This document shows, piece after piece, positions 37,701-50,136 of a stretch of 64,000 nt of DNA. A program made the translations under genes and the position numbers. Every line of letters begins with the position of its first letter. The stretch's first letter is position 1. A model generated the notes under the pieces. That model worked only from the letters and a program-made list of their open reading frames with translations. It was not told the DNA's origin and did no database searches. The DNA is taken from positions 65,547,684 to 65,611,683 of the forward strand of contig NC_089982.1 in assembly GCF_036417845.1 (NCBI RefSeq). The letters are read 5' to 3'. Source of the stretch: Apteryx mantelli (lineage: Eukaryota; Chordata; Aves; Apterygiformes; Apterygidae).

Positions 37701-39976
37701 TAATTAAGGTGGCTTTTTAAAAATCTGACAAATAACAATGAATTCCTCCCTTCCCTCTGCTTCAGAAATGCTAAGACATGATACTCAGAAAGCTTTTATA
37801 TTTATTTCTTTATTTCTTATTTTCTGAAGTTAGCTTCTGTTACTGGTAGGAACTTCATTTGTTTCATTTGTTAAGCTGAAATATAGGCAGTTAAATTATA
37901 TTTAAATTTAATTCTCTTTTCAATATAAGAATCACTTTATTAAAGTTATCCTAAGTTATTCTAGAAATATGTTGTAAATCAAGCTCTAACTTAGTTGTAT
38001 ATTTGAATAACTTTCACCAGCCGGGAAGGATATGAATCAGATTCATATGCCTTATGTTGGACTCCTAGGGGAGTCCTAGAGTTTCTTTTGAGTGAATGCA
38101 CTGAGTACAGACAGGTGCCTTCCTGGAGATACAAAACAGACAGATCTACATTAAGGTGTGTGTGTCGGGGGTGGGAGGTCCCAAACTATGTGATCTTTTC
38201 AGCATAGGATCACTGGTTCTTTTGCAAAAATAGTTCAGATACGGTATCAAGATCAAGGCTAGACAGAAAATCCCTGTGGACTGATGTTGAAGAGAATCAG
38301 AAAAAACAGTTTCTCTGAGCCTATGATACAGACTCAGCTTATGCTGAAAGAAGGCATATAGGTTGGTCTGTCCCTTTCAGTCTTCATAATCTTATGTTGC
38401 TATCTTTTCTCTTCATCTGATACATTAGTATCAGCAATGCAAAGAGATCTCTGTGGGTGATAGAAATGAATCATCTGGAAATCAGTGAGTCATAATCAAT
38501 AGCTCTGTCATGTCCTTGGCCTGCCTGGTCTGCCTTTTTCAGTGAGCAATTTCATCAGACCCAGGAACGAGAAAGGACAATCTTTATTCAGAACTTTTGG
38601 TGATCATTTATATAAATTAAGATCAGGCCATCTTTCATTTGTCTGGCACAAGATCATCCCACAAAAGCTTCTTCAGGTCAGAGATCCCATGGTTTATATA
38701 GACATCTACTAATGTCCCTACTAGTGTAGGGAGAGAAAAATTGAGATTAAAAGGATAAGGAAGACATAATGATCCAGTTGAGGGGTGTCAGGATACTGTG
38801 GTTCCCTAATCAGTGCTGTGTAGAGCGTCACTTACCCCACGTCAGTTCAGAGGGAAGAAGCCACATTGCCTCATATCATGTGGCTTCCTTCTTCAGTATG
38901 GTTGGACCCAGTCCTGGGTGACTGATGAATATGATAGTCTAGAGAGAGAAAAATAACAGAAAGAAACTTAGGAGGTAGGACAGTTCAAAAAAGAATGAAT
39001 AAATGGGGCATGACTGTCTACCAGTAGGGTGTCAAAATTACTTAGCTTTATAACAACAATCCTTCCAAAGCACAAAATAGTAGAGAAGAAGAAGGAAGAC
39101 TAATACCTGCAGGAGTTTCAAAAGAAAAGAGAACAGTAAGTGAAATGTTTTAAGAATGCTGTTCTAGGAAGTTATCTGTGCACCTCTCAAGTGAAAAAGC
39201 AACTCTAAATACTTTCCGTTACTTTTCTTGGCAATCTTACCAATCCTATCTTGATTGTGTGCAATATTGTTGTACTTAGTCATAGTAGCCAGCATGATAA
39301 CAGCTGTACTGAACAAAGAAAAAGTAATCTGTAATCAATTACTTCCAAGTAATCAGCATTATGTACCTGTAACACTGCTTTCCAGATCCAGCAATCAGCA
39401 GCTGGTAATAGATTGTTTTTTCAAAGCAGCTTTGGCAACCCTGTCCACCGGGTTTGAACTATTATTAAGCCAGTGTGCAGTGTCTTTCTATAATTTTTTA
39501 TAGGAAAACACATCTCAAAATCAAAGCATATCAGAACCAGACAGATCTATTGTTTACATATGCTGAATTACAGTATTGCTATTAATGTTTATATTTCCAT
39601 ATTTAATGATGATTGTAAAATACCTTGAAAACTGATAGGAACAAAGTGTCATAATCATCAGGGATAAATAGTTCTGATGGACTGTTTTTTCTCTCAGAAA
39701 CTCAGTTTCGTTTCAGTCAAAATATTTAATGAGCATACATCAGTTTTTACTAATATTTTTAGCATAACAGATGAAAAAGTTTAGAAACAGAACAGAAAAC
39801 AAAAAAATGTAACAGAGCATTTTATTTCAACTCATTCATTTTGTTCACTTCAGTGCAATTTCATTTCAAACCCCTCAATGCATGGGCTTGGCCAGCTGAT
39901 TGCATGTTGTCTATATTTTCTTTTATTGGTTGAGTCCACTTTGATAGTGAGATCACTGGTCACTGATACCTGATGC
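34701..39976. other. Gene-free AT-rich unique DNA between the CR1 copies
   Basis: No gene is recognisable. Several open frames of about 80-116 codons occur at 35118-35456 (minus) and 36598-37609 (plus). They are hydrophobic, low-complexity or overlap one another and match nothing I know, so I treat them as chance. A small stem-loop lies at 38858-38886. Confidence 0.5.
38858..38886. repeat. 9-bp perfect stem-loop
   Basis: AAGCCACAT (38858-38866) pairs with ATGTGGCTT (38878-38886) across an 11-nt loop. Flanking GAAG and CTTC words can extend the stem imperfectly. No known function. Confidence 0.5.
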
Positions 39977-39998
39977 CCTACTTAGGGCACTAAGTAGG
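39977..39998. repeat. Perfect 9-bp inverted repeat at the CR1 5' junction
   Basis: CCTACTTAG (39977-39985) and CTAAGTAGG (39990-39998) are exact inverted copies around GGCA. They end one base before the first position clearly attributable to CR1 (39999). This could be a footprint of template switching during insertion, or pre-existing target sequence. Confidence 0.5.
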
Positions 39999-40706
39999 AT
40001 GGCGACCCTGGACTTCAGGAGAGCAACCTTTGGCCTCTTCAGCGACCTCCTTGGAGGAATCCCATGGGTTAGGGCCCTAGAGGGAAGGGGCGTTCAAGAG
40101 AGCTGGTTAATATTCAAACATCACTTCCTCCAGGCTCAAGATGGGTGCATCCCTATGAGTAGGAAGTCAAGCAAAGGAGGTAGGAGACCTGCATGGATGA
40201 GCCAGGAGCTCCTGGCAAAACTCAAGCAGAAGAAGGAAGTATACAGAAAGTGGAAAGGGGGACAGGCCACTTGGGAGGAATATAGGAACGTTGTCAGAGT
40301 ATGCAGGGATGTGACGAGGAAGGCTAAGGCCCGTTTGGAATTAAATCTGGCGAGAGATGTCAAGGACAGCAAGAAGAGCTTCTTCAAATACCTCAGTAGC
40401 AAGAGGAAGACTAGGGAAAATGTGGGCCCTTTGCTGAATGGGGTGGGTGCCCTGGTGACGAAGGATGCAGAGAAGGCAGAGTTGCTGAATGCCTTCTTTG
40501 CTTCAGTCTTTACTGCTCAGGCCAGCCCTCAGGAATCCCAGAGCCTGGAGGCAAGAGAGAAAGTCTGGAGGAAGGAAGACTTTCCCTTGGTGGAGGAGGA
40601 GTGGGTTAGAGATCATTTAAGCAAACTTGACACCCACAAATCCATGGGTCCCGATGGGATGCACCCACAAGTGCTGAGGGAGCTGGCCACTCTCCATCAT
40701 CTTTGA
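39999..40706 (+). pseudogene. CR1 ORF2 linker and RT start, copy B (frameshifted)
   Basis: This frame of about 235 codons encodes the basic, Lys/Arg-rich linker between the endonuclease and RT domains. It includes the motif [18 protein letters not shown] and ends in the first RT block ([20 protein letters not shown]). It then runs into a stop at 40704-40706. The RT frame resumes in another register from about 40687 ([10 protein letters not shown]...), so the break lies near 40683-40690. From what I know of CR1 ORF2, a few residues that normally separate these blocks are absent. A small deletion of about 16 bp fits best. The first Met at 39999 is not a natural start, since the N-terminal endonuclease is truncated. 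Confidence 0.9.
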
Positions 40707-42078
40707 AAGGTCATGGAGAACAGGAGAGGTGCCTGAGGACTGGAAGAAAGCCAATGTCACCGCAGTCTTCAAAAAGGGCAAGAAGGAGGACCCAGGGAAC
40801 TACAGGCCAGTCAACCTCACCTCCATCCCTGGAAAGGTGATGGAGCAGCTCATCCTGGAGGCCATCTCCAAGCATGTGGAGGACAAGAAAGTGATCAGGA
40901 GTAGTCAGCATGGCTTCACCAAGGGGAAATCATGCCTAACCAATCTGATAGCCTTCTATGATGGAATGACTGGCTGGGTAGATGAGGGGAGAGCAGTGGA
41001 TGTTGTCTACCTAGACTTCAGCAAGGCTTTTGACACTCTCTCCCATAACATCCTCATAGGCAAGCTCAGGATGTGTGGTTTAGATGAGTGGACAGTGAGG
41101 TGGATTGAGAACTGGCTGAATGGCAGAGCTCAGAGAGTTGTGATCAGTGGCACAGAGTCTAGTTGGAGGCCTGTAGCTAGCGGTGTCCCCCAGGGGTCAG
41201 TACTGGGTCCAGTCTTGTTCAACTTACTCATCAATGACCTGGATGAAGGGACAGAGTGCACCCTCAGCAAGTTTGCTGCTGACGATACAAAACTGGGAGG
41301 AGTGGCGGATACACCAGAGGGCTGTGCTGCCATTCAGAGAGACCTGGACAGGCTGGAGAGGTGGGCGGAGAGGAACCTCATGAAGTTCAACAAAGGCAAG
41401 TGCAGGGTCCTGCACCTGGGGAGGAATAACCCCATGCACCAGTACAGGTTGGGGGTTGACCTGCTGGAAAGCAGCTCTGTGGAGAAGGACCTGGGAGTGC
41501 TGGTGGACACCAAGTTAAGCATGAGGCAGCAGTGTGCCCTTGTGGCCAAGAAGGCCAATGGTATGCTGGGGTGCATCAGGAAGAGTGTTGCCAGCAGGTC
41601 GAGGGAGGTGATTCTCCCCCTCTACTCAGCCGTGGTGAGGCCCCATCTGGAGTACTGCGTCCAGTTCTGGGCTCCCCAGTACAAGAGGGATGTGGCACTA
41701 CTGGAGCAAGTCCAGCGAAGGGCTACAAAGATGATTAGGGGACTGGAGCATCTCTCTTATGAGGACAGGCTGAGAGAGCTGGGTCTGTTCAGCCTGGAGA
41801 AGAGAAGGCTGAGAGGAGATCTTATCAATGTGTACAAGTATCTGAAGGGAGAGTGTCGAGAGGATGGGACCAGACTCTTTTCAGTGGTGCCGAGCGACAG
41901 GACGCGAGGCAACAGGCACAAACTGAAACACAGACGCTTCCATCTGAACATGAGGAAAAACTTTTTCACTGTGAGGGTGACAGAGCACTGGAACAGGTTG
42001 CCCAGAGAGGTTGTGGAGTCTCCTTCTCTGGAGATATTCAAAAGCTGCCTGGATGCGATCCTGTGCAATATGCTCTAG
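40687..42078 (+). pseudogene. CR1 ORF2 reverse transcriptase, copy B
   Basis: This frame is open for about 460 codons to TAG at 42078, with a first Met at 40729. Residues counted from that Met show the ordered RT blocks of the CR1/Jockey group: [17 protein letters not shown] (25-41), [14 protein letters not shown] (60-73), motif [10 protein letters not shown] (94-102), motif [11 protein letters not shown] (151-160), motif C FAADD (182-186), then [13 protein letters not shown] and [10 protein letters not shown]. The catalytic aspartates are present. Motif C has an extra Ala before DD, shared with copy A. After the RT comes the CR1-type C-terminal region ending ILCNML. Without the endonuclease and with the upstream frameshift, the copy is dead in cis. 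No normal host promoter precedes it. Confidence 0.93.
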
Positions 42079-42082
42079 GTGA

Positions 42083-42098
42083 CCCTGCTTGAGCAGGG
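42083..42098 (+). other. CR1 3'-UTR stem-loop, copy B
   Basis: The same CCCTGC-TTGA-GCAGGG hairpin as in copy A, just after the ORF2 stop and 62 bp before the end of the octamer tail. Confidence 0.75.
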
Positions 42099-45000
42099 GG
42101 GTTGGACTAGATGATCTCCAGAGGTCCCTTCCAACCTCAGTGATTCTGTGATTCTGTGATATGACATAGGCGAGTCATGTGATTACACAGCTGTGGACCT
42201 ACATTATCAACAAAATGGAACAGTGAACGGATCCCCTTCCAGCTCTGCTGAATCTGCTGGTTAAACTTTGTAAAACCTCTTCCTTATTAAGTAAAACCTC
42301 AGCAGTTATCTACCATTCCTTCCAGAGTATTCACATAAAAGCAACATTGCATCACTCCTCCAGCAGCTTTCTCCTTCGAATAATCTGGCTTCCCTCGGCT
42401 TCCTCCTTTATGAGGAGGCAGGAAGAGTCCAGCTGTGCACGTTAGCTGGAATCATTTGCCCATGATTCCCTAGGACACAGACAGCAACATCATCATCTCT
42501 ATTGCAGATAATGTACAAAAGCTAAGTATGTACTAAATACACTAATGTACTACAGCAGACAACGGAATTACAGGTGTAAGGAAAAGGAAAGAGAGCAATA
42601 GGTCTTCACTGACTTTGGGCTTGCCCATTTTCTCTTTTTTCCCCGTAGGTAAATGGGGAGAAAGTGGCACAGAGATATATACTAAATATGATTTTAGTAA
42701 CCCATACCCTTTTATCACTAGTCAGTGCAAACACCATTCCATAGTCCTTTCTCTTAGGCACTGAATACCAAGATACTCTGCGCATGTCTTTAGAAAGACA
42801 GACTGTATAGATGCTGAGGACATGAACTGGCATATCTGTCCCCAGAAGCAATACAGGGCAGCTTTTATTCATCCAAATTAATGGCTCAAGAAAAACAAAG
42901 AACACAAACAGAAGCTTGGAGAATGATAATGAGATTGTATTTGGGTTATGATATTTGAGCAAATATAGTTTTTTTGTGCTTTTTTTTTTAATTATATAAA
43001 TCAGGTTGGGTTTGTGTTTGTGACAATGTGTTTTGACTGGATTATGCTGACACCCTGGCCAATATGCTTATACTGACAGGCTGCTATTTCTCAGAAAGGA
43101 CCTAAGTTATTTTTGTGACTCCCTGTCCCCAAGGGACATTTACAGAATAATATGTACTGTACAGTCATTTATTATCCATATTTTTATATGGTTCTTCCTC
43201 TGTATCAATTTTATTTTTGTTTATTTCCAAATAATAATCTACCACTTTTCCATTCCAGTAAATATTTTGAACTGTAGGAGATTAAAAAAAAATGAAATTT
43301 TCAAACATGTTATGTGTTGTAAGATCATTTATATTTCATAAATTAACCAACATGGAACATGTCTTGGATAACTTGGTTGGAAGGAATGGCATGTTAATAT
43401 TGCTTTATGGTTTGAAACACCACAGAGCAGTGCTTTAAGCAATGGGAAGAGTTAAAAAACAACCATGAAACTTGTCCTGAACTCTCTTTGCAATATCAGC
43501 ACCGTTGTCTTTAACAATGCATCAGGTCTGTTAGTTTCTCGACTATATTATAAACAGTAAAGTTTCTGCCAAGACTTTAAGTTATAGATTTTCCAATGTT
43601 CTTAGTCTTTGTCTAAGAAGGTAAGACAATTAAGTAACGCCAACTGGCAAAAGTAGTCAGCTAGTCTACTCTGTGAGAACTGGTCCAAATAACAGCAGTA
43701 ATAGCAGTGACTACTAGTACTGTTCATATACAATCCCATATTTCCCCTGACATTTCTACTACTGCTACTTTAAAGGAAATTTACATGCTCATATTTATAA
43801 ATAAGAAAATTACCTGCCACAAAAGGTGGCCTGAAAGTTTCAAATAATTACAATGAAGTAATTGTCTTATTATCAAGTGAACTGTATTTTTGTTCTATAT
43901 TTTGTAACAGTTATCAAACACTTAAAATGCAAAATTCTAACATTATTTATCTGTTAGTATGAAGCAATATTTGAAACTTCACAGACAAAAAGATGAATTT
44001 TTACTTTAGAACTGCAGTACAAATTTGATTAAAAAAAATCAAATTTAGTGGATAATCAGAAAAAATGTTGCAATCATCAATTAATAAGACCACCTCCTAA
44101 ACTGATATTAAACGCCCAAAATACAAATGAACTGATGAATAATGTACAAGCTTCGTGCTATATTTATGGTAGTACAGTCTATCAGAAACACAACTACTGG
44201 TATTATAAAGCTGCAATGAATATAATTAGAATCTAAGTCAGTCCACAGTGGTACAATTTGCAATGTCCACAATTCCTAGGTCAGTGCTCATAAGGCAGAA
44301 GGAAGTATCTCCATAACAACTGTGTGCTCTGATGGACGTCATAATTATTTTGGAATCCTTGTCCCACATCATTTCATTAACAATCTTTCACTAGACTTCA
44401 TTTAATCCTAAGAAAACTAGAGGAATGCTGAATTTTTGACTTTTGTGATCTATGAAAATAAATATTAGTTAGTCTTTTACATTCTGGGTTCATCTATGAT
44501 TTAGTAAAGTTAAATGGGAAAGCTAACTTCTACAGTTAAAATCTGTCTGTCTCAACTTGATGAAAATCTGCAATAGATAGGATAGTGGAGGAGCCTGAGA
44601 GTTAAATGAATATCATCCAGTTAGGTGTTTTACGTGCCCACCATGCCCACTGTGTTAAAGCTATGGGCTGATCAACACTGGGCTACTGTGTGGCTTCCAA
44701 TGGGAGAAGGAATAAAGTGGCACAATTAGGTGAAGAAACAGATGCCTGAATATTCCTTTAAAAGGCTGTAGGACTTCCTTCTCTTAAGTCATTGGGAAAA
44801 TCCCACCAGCTAGGAAAAGAGAAAAATCATGAGAGTTTCCAGCTTGCACAAGCTGTACATATAAAATCCATACTACATCAGGTGAATGCACTGTCTTCAG
44901 AGGCTGTAGAGCACCTGATAGCTACGTAGTACAGACTTGATTACTACTAGATGGCCAGCCTGCCTTGGAGCTTCACATACTGTCCCAGAGCAGCAGTGTA

Positions 45001-45410
45001 AGACAAAACATGATTAGTCCATATTTTACATGGCTTTCTTCATTTTATATATTGTATTTCAATGCTTCATTATTCTTTATCCTCTTCCCTGATACCTTCT
45101 TTTCCAAGATGTATTTGTGTACACATTCTGGTTCATCCTTTGGTGACACATCTGTGCTTAACTAATTTTCTGCTGATCTGAGAAAAACAATCTGTAGATA
45201 ATTTAATATTTCTGAGTTCAATAGATCCAGCGTCCACTAAAGATCCGTTTACTTTGGACAAAGCAAGACTTTCATTACTTGGACCCTATTTATAGCTATG
45301 GTCATTTTATGTTCTGTTTCATAATGTTAATCTACACTGAAAGGTGGAGGAACTCCAAATAAGCAATGTTTGGTAATAAAGAGTACTGGAGTAATAGAGT
45401 AAGGCTTTTC

Positions 45411-45437
45411 TGTTTTGTTTTGTTTGTTTTTGTTTTT
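45411..45437. repeat. (TTTTG)n-like simple repeat
   Basis: T-rich tract with repeated TTTTG and TTTG units. Low-complexity sequence. Confidence 0.8.
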
Positions 45438-46825
45438 ACAGATCTGTCAGACACAGTGATTTTTTTGATTCTTTTTAAACTTACAGTAATGATAATTGAG
45501 AAAAACAGATTTTATGAAATGGTGATTGTGGACTTTTCAATGTGAAGCCAAAAATGCTACAGACAGTTTTATTATTGAATATTTTGGAACACTTTCACTA
45601 GGAGAATGTTTGTTTCCCTTTATCTTAGCCAAATTTAAAATGACAAAATGCACTAGTTTTCTATGTAATTTTTCCCATCTTTTTAAAATATGACTCATAC
45701 CTGTGTTCTCTCAGGTTCAGTTCTGCAGTTCTAAACAAGAGAGAAACATCTACAGCACCCATGTAGCCAACAGCAGAGCAAACAAACAATGAAAAGCAAG
45801 AAAAACTGCCTCACACTTAAGTTATTTGAGCAGCATTCAAGAAGCGGAGTTTTGACTGCATTTGCTACAGAACTTGCATTTGACCTTGAATTTAGGGACA
45901 TATCAAAAGAAAAGTAAAATCCAAAAGGCAATATAAATATCTGGGGACTTAATATAATATTAAGCAGGGAAATTGCACTAGATGCCTGTGTTAATCTGCC
46001 AATTTGGGTGTTCTAAGAGAACCCACCCGGCCTCCGGTTGGGACCGGCTCACAATTCCTGTGTCATATCTGCAAGTTCTTTGCAGAAGTCTCAGATACAA
46101 ACAACATCTCAAATGTCACTAGCCACCTATGATTAAACAACCAAATTTCAGCACAGATGTTTAAGCCCAAAACTGTGATCCTGAAAAGCCTTGCTATAGC
46201 ACAGACAACTTGTTTTGCAACTTAAACTTCCTAATAAAAAAAAAAGTCTTGCTTCTGCTTATATCAAGCAGTTCTACCAGTCCATCACCTTTTTCTTGTC
46301 TAAGCCCAACCAAAAAGACATTTTTCCACTTAAATTATGAGAAATTTAATCAGATCACGTCTACCCAGCATACTGGTATTCAATCAGGTTTATTGTTCTG
46401 TACACAAATACAACAGTAACTCTGACTTTTGTTTAAAATACAGAGAAGGTAACACCATTCACCCATGATATGCAAGAAAAAGTTAAAGTCCCTCCTTTAC
46501 ATTTCAGCCCCGTCCCCTGGACTAGTTATATACTTGCACAATTATCAGGGAATAAAACAACTCTCTCCTCCTACTTAAATACCTTAACCATGAGCTAACA
46601 ATTCTTTTTCTCACAAACACATATAGACACATACATGCAAAGATACCCCTTTCTGTGAAAATTATTTTACATGTAGTCTGTTCTTACATTGTGGTAACAG
46701 TTCCTGCGGCTGTGTTTAAAAAAGAAAATAAAGTTCCTTTTGGGGTTTTCAGTGGAATGCACTTTGCTTCCAGGCAAAATTCCCAGGTGCGGACCCTGAG
46801 TAGGACGAGGAACCTCATTGTAATG

Positions 46826-46848
46826 TTAACCCAGGTGCTTAACCCAGG
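46826..46848. repeat. 10-bp tandem duplication
   Basis: TTAACCCAGG occurs at 46826-46835 and 46839-46848 with three bases between. Minor local duplication. Confidence 0.65.
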
Positions 46849-47516
46849 GATCTGGAACACAGTCCACCTCATTTCTCAAGCTCTCTGTCTGCAAAACTTG
46901 TAACAAAAAAACTGTTTTTCTTCTCTATCAGTCTGTCGCATCTATTTACTTTTTAAGCTCTTTGAATACAGTCTGTTTCTTATTGTTTATTCAGAAGGCA
47001 TGAAATGTAGCAAACTTGTACTTACTTTGGACTGCTGGGCCCTCCTGCAATATAAATGCAAATAATATTATTGGAACTAAAAATCCTGAGGAAGTCTTGT
47101 ATAATTCGATGCTTTACAGTCCTGTAGTGCTTCTCAAAGTCTTTCCTTAACAGAATGCTATTCCATTTTAATTAAATGTAACTTATCTTTATTTAATTTT
47201 AAGGTTCATACTAGGATTCCTTGCACAAAGTAAAAAATCTTATATAAGGCAATATACAAATTTCCACAGGGTTGGAATCTCTTACCTTAATACTTCAGAG
47301 GCTTGGCCACTTTACCTGAGAGTCAGTAGATTTTATAACCTCCACTCAGCATAGGATCCAGAAAGGAAAGGGAAGAAAACTGTGATTTATATCCAGTGAT
47401 GGAATAAACTTCTGAGGGTTATATGTATTAGAATTGGGTAGCTATGTATATGCTCACTCTCATATATGAAGGCACTGAAAGAAGATAAATTATTGGCACA
47501 AATTAAAATTTGTTCC

Positions 47517-47570
47517 TTTTTTTTTTTTTTTGGTAGAACACCCCTCCTCTTCCCCCCCCCAAAAAAAAAA
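47517..47570. repeat. T15 ... C9A10 homopolymer cluster
   Basis: A run of 15 T (47517-47531) is followed after 20 bp by 9 C (47552-47560) joined directly to 10 A (47561-47570). It is probably polymorphic in length and prone to sequencing error. Confidence 0.9.
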
Positions 47571-50136
47571 GGCAATAAAAATCCTGTGCTTAAGAGCTTA
47601 TGTTGGAACCTGAATACCTAGCTCCCTTCTTGGATATAATCTTTTGTGCTTTATTTATTTTTACCTGTAATGTTTTGGGTATCTGCAATTACTTAAGAGA
47701 CAGTAAAAATATGGCAAATATTATCACACAAATGCTAACTCATAACAGAATCCTTTCCCAATTAATTCATTGCTGTAACTCCCATTAATATTAACAGTAG
47801 TTTCAAGCTAATAATATTCCCAAATCATTTTAACTGGAATTGTAAAAACATTCAAAAATGTGATATCCTTGGACACTGTTTCAGGACATGATTAATAAAT
47901 TGGTCGAATTACTAATTATCACGTATAGGAAATTAATTTTCAATAGATAGAGTTCTGAGGCAAGCTCACATTATGGTGAATATAAACAAACAACAGTTAG
48001 ATATTAGGTACACTCAAGATAATAAAATAATATTTAAAGCTGCAATGGTGTTTACAATAGCTATTGCAAGGAGACTGAATAATTACCTAAAGGTTAACTT
48101 AAAATCTGTCATTATAAATAGGATCCTATATTGTACAAATAACTGGACATTTAATAAAGAGTTTTGCTTTAAATGTTAGCGCATTATGACATCATGAAAC
48201 CTGCAATGTTGTTCTCTTTAAAAATTTCTTGAAGGCATTAAGGGAATAGCTCTCATTCTTTCTGTGAGATAGAGATGATATGGGCTTATTTTAAACAGGA
48301 ATTTAAGCCGAGTAATTTCTTCAGGACCACTAAGCTGATGAATAGAAGCATGAGGAATGAAAATCAGATGTTCCTGAATTCTCCCTGTACAGGTTGCCTA
48401 CACAAAGGTATTTTTCTTTCTTAGATATTATAGGACAGGTTAGCATAACATGGAGATGCCACACTGTGTATACAGCCCTCAAAAACAACACTTGAAAAAA
48501 TGGGAAAAGCAATAATGACAGTTTTACAATTTAGCAACTCAAAAAGGTAACAAGGAAAGCACACTAATAATAAAAATTCCTACGGTGACAATTAGTAGAA
48601 ATAAGATAGCATAAAATAAAAGAGATAGGTGCTCTTACCAACAACAGATCTAATTCATTATCAATGTTAATTGTATTTTACTGGATGAATGAAGTAAATG
48701 CTTATATCTAAACAGGTATGTAAAGCAATCACCTGCAGTTCACAACGATGGGTACATATAATCACGGTGACTTACAAGATCTTATGCTCATTCCTACAAA
48801 CTTTTGCAGTTTTTCACTTAACCTTCATGAATATGTGTTCAGCTTTTGTGTCCCCTCAAATAAAGTTCTTAAAAAGGAAAAAATGATTTTGAAAAACAAT
48901 TACAGATCCTGTCTTCCAGCCAAAAGTTTCTATAGCCTCAGGAAGAGTGTGGTCGTAGAAGCCAAGGATCAGTCTTTCTCCACAGCTTGAAGTCCTTGGA
49001 AAGGGCAGGAAGCCAGTGGAAAAGTTTCTATTCTTCTAGCAGTAGATGCAGTTTAGGACTTCTCCACTGTCGCTTCTGGCTATACTCCTTTTCACACTTT
49101 CAGAAGGTTTTGGTACTGTCATCTGCTGGATGCAAAATCTGTTGTTTGTGTGGCCACGCTCTGAAATGGAACAACCTCTGATAGGAGAGTGAACGAACAG
49201 TTGGTATCATGGATTTGGGTCAGGAATCTTTTACAATAATAATTAAATGTAATTTGGTTCCTGTGTGTAAAATTAACTATTAGTAAAATTTAGCACCCTT
49301 TGACTTTTTCTCTTTTTCTTTCTTTCTCTGTTGCTCTTAAATTATTGTGCTACCCTTCTGTTCCCCTGGGTAACTAAGTCCTGAGAAAAAAGATGGATAG
49401 ATTTTCACAGCCACTTATGATAAGGAACACGCCTTTCCTAAATATTGTGTTTTGACCCAGCAAAATCTGTCCACACGTAACCTACAAATGCTTCTGTGTA
49501 GGAAAGCATTTCCTTAATCAGAAAACAATGTGAATAGAAGGGAGCATACTGCTAGATTTTTCATAGTCTGTGTCCAGTCTTTCTTTCTGAACTATATATT
49601 TTAAAAAGTCAGCCCCTGAAGAGATGAATTTGGTTTCCTTGCAACACAGCCTTGTATACACAAATGACTAAGAATTTTTGTGTACACTATTTTCAAGAAC
49701 ACTTTCAAAGTATGTTACTGTATTTTAAATGGTGGAGACTGGGAATGACCTGGAAATGTCAAACACACTTAAACCCGGAATGAGTGAGTTTCAGATTTCA
49801 AGCTGAGCAGAAGTCAGAGGTAACAAACAGATACAGCTTTGTCTTTGTTTCTCTGTTCACTTACCAGACTGGTTAGGCTGCACTGTAAAATAATATGATT
49901 TAAAATCTTGCTGTGTCATGTGTGAAACTCTTGAAAATAAAACATTGCAAAGGTCAGGCACAATAACTATTACATTCAAAATTTAAAGCATAATAGAATG
50001 TATGAAATTTAAGGTCAAACAAGAACATCAGCGTCGCGCTACGATGGTTTGATAGTAATGACTGAGACAGTAATATAATAAAAAACTATGTTTACTTCCT
50101 CACACAAGCTCTTAGATTAGTAACATCCATTAAAAT

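Larger units (their letters stand above)
39999..42160 (+). mobile_element. CR1 LINE copy B, longer 5'-truncated copy
   Basis: This CR1 retrotransposon of about 2.16 kb covers the region after the endonuclease to the 3' end. The 5' boundary (39999, uncertain by some 15 bp) falls in ORF2, so ORF1 and the endonuclease are missing. It contains the inter-domain linker, the complete reverse transcriptase and the C-terminal domain. Then come a TAG stop (42076-42078), the CCCTGC/GCAGGG stem-loop (42083-42098) and the ATTCTGTG octamer tail ending at 42160. It is much more GC-rich than its surroundings. No target-site duplication is seen. Near-identity with copy A indicates recent activity of this subfamily. 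Confidence 0.96.
42161..50019. other. Gene-free AT-rich unique DNA
   Basis: No gene is recognisable. The 118-codon minus-strand frame at 42606-42962 matches nothing I know. Simple repeats are listed separately (45411-45437 and 47517-47570), as is a 13-bp-period duplication at 46826-46848. A short GC-rich patch with CCGG words lies near 46025-46055. Confidence 0.5.

Noticed and set aside
42606-42962. 118-codon minus-strand open frame
   Set aside because: No recognisable domain, composition typical of random AT-rich translation, and it ends just after CR1 copy B with no promoter evidence.
46015-46060. GC-rich patch with CCGG words
   Set aside because: Too short, with no reading frame, repeat structure or regulatory motif that I could support.
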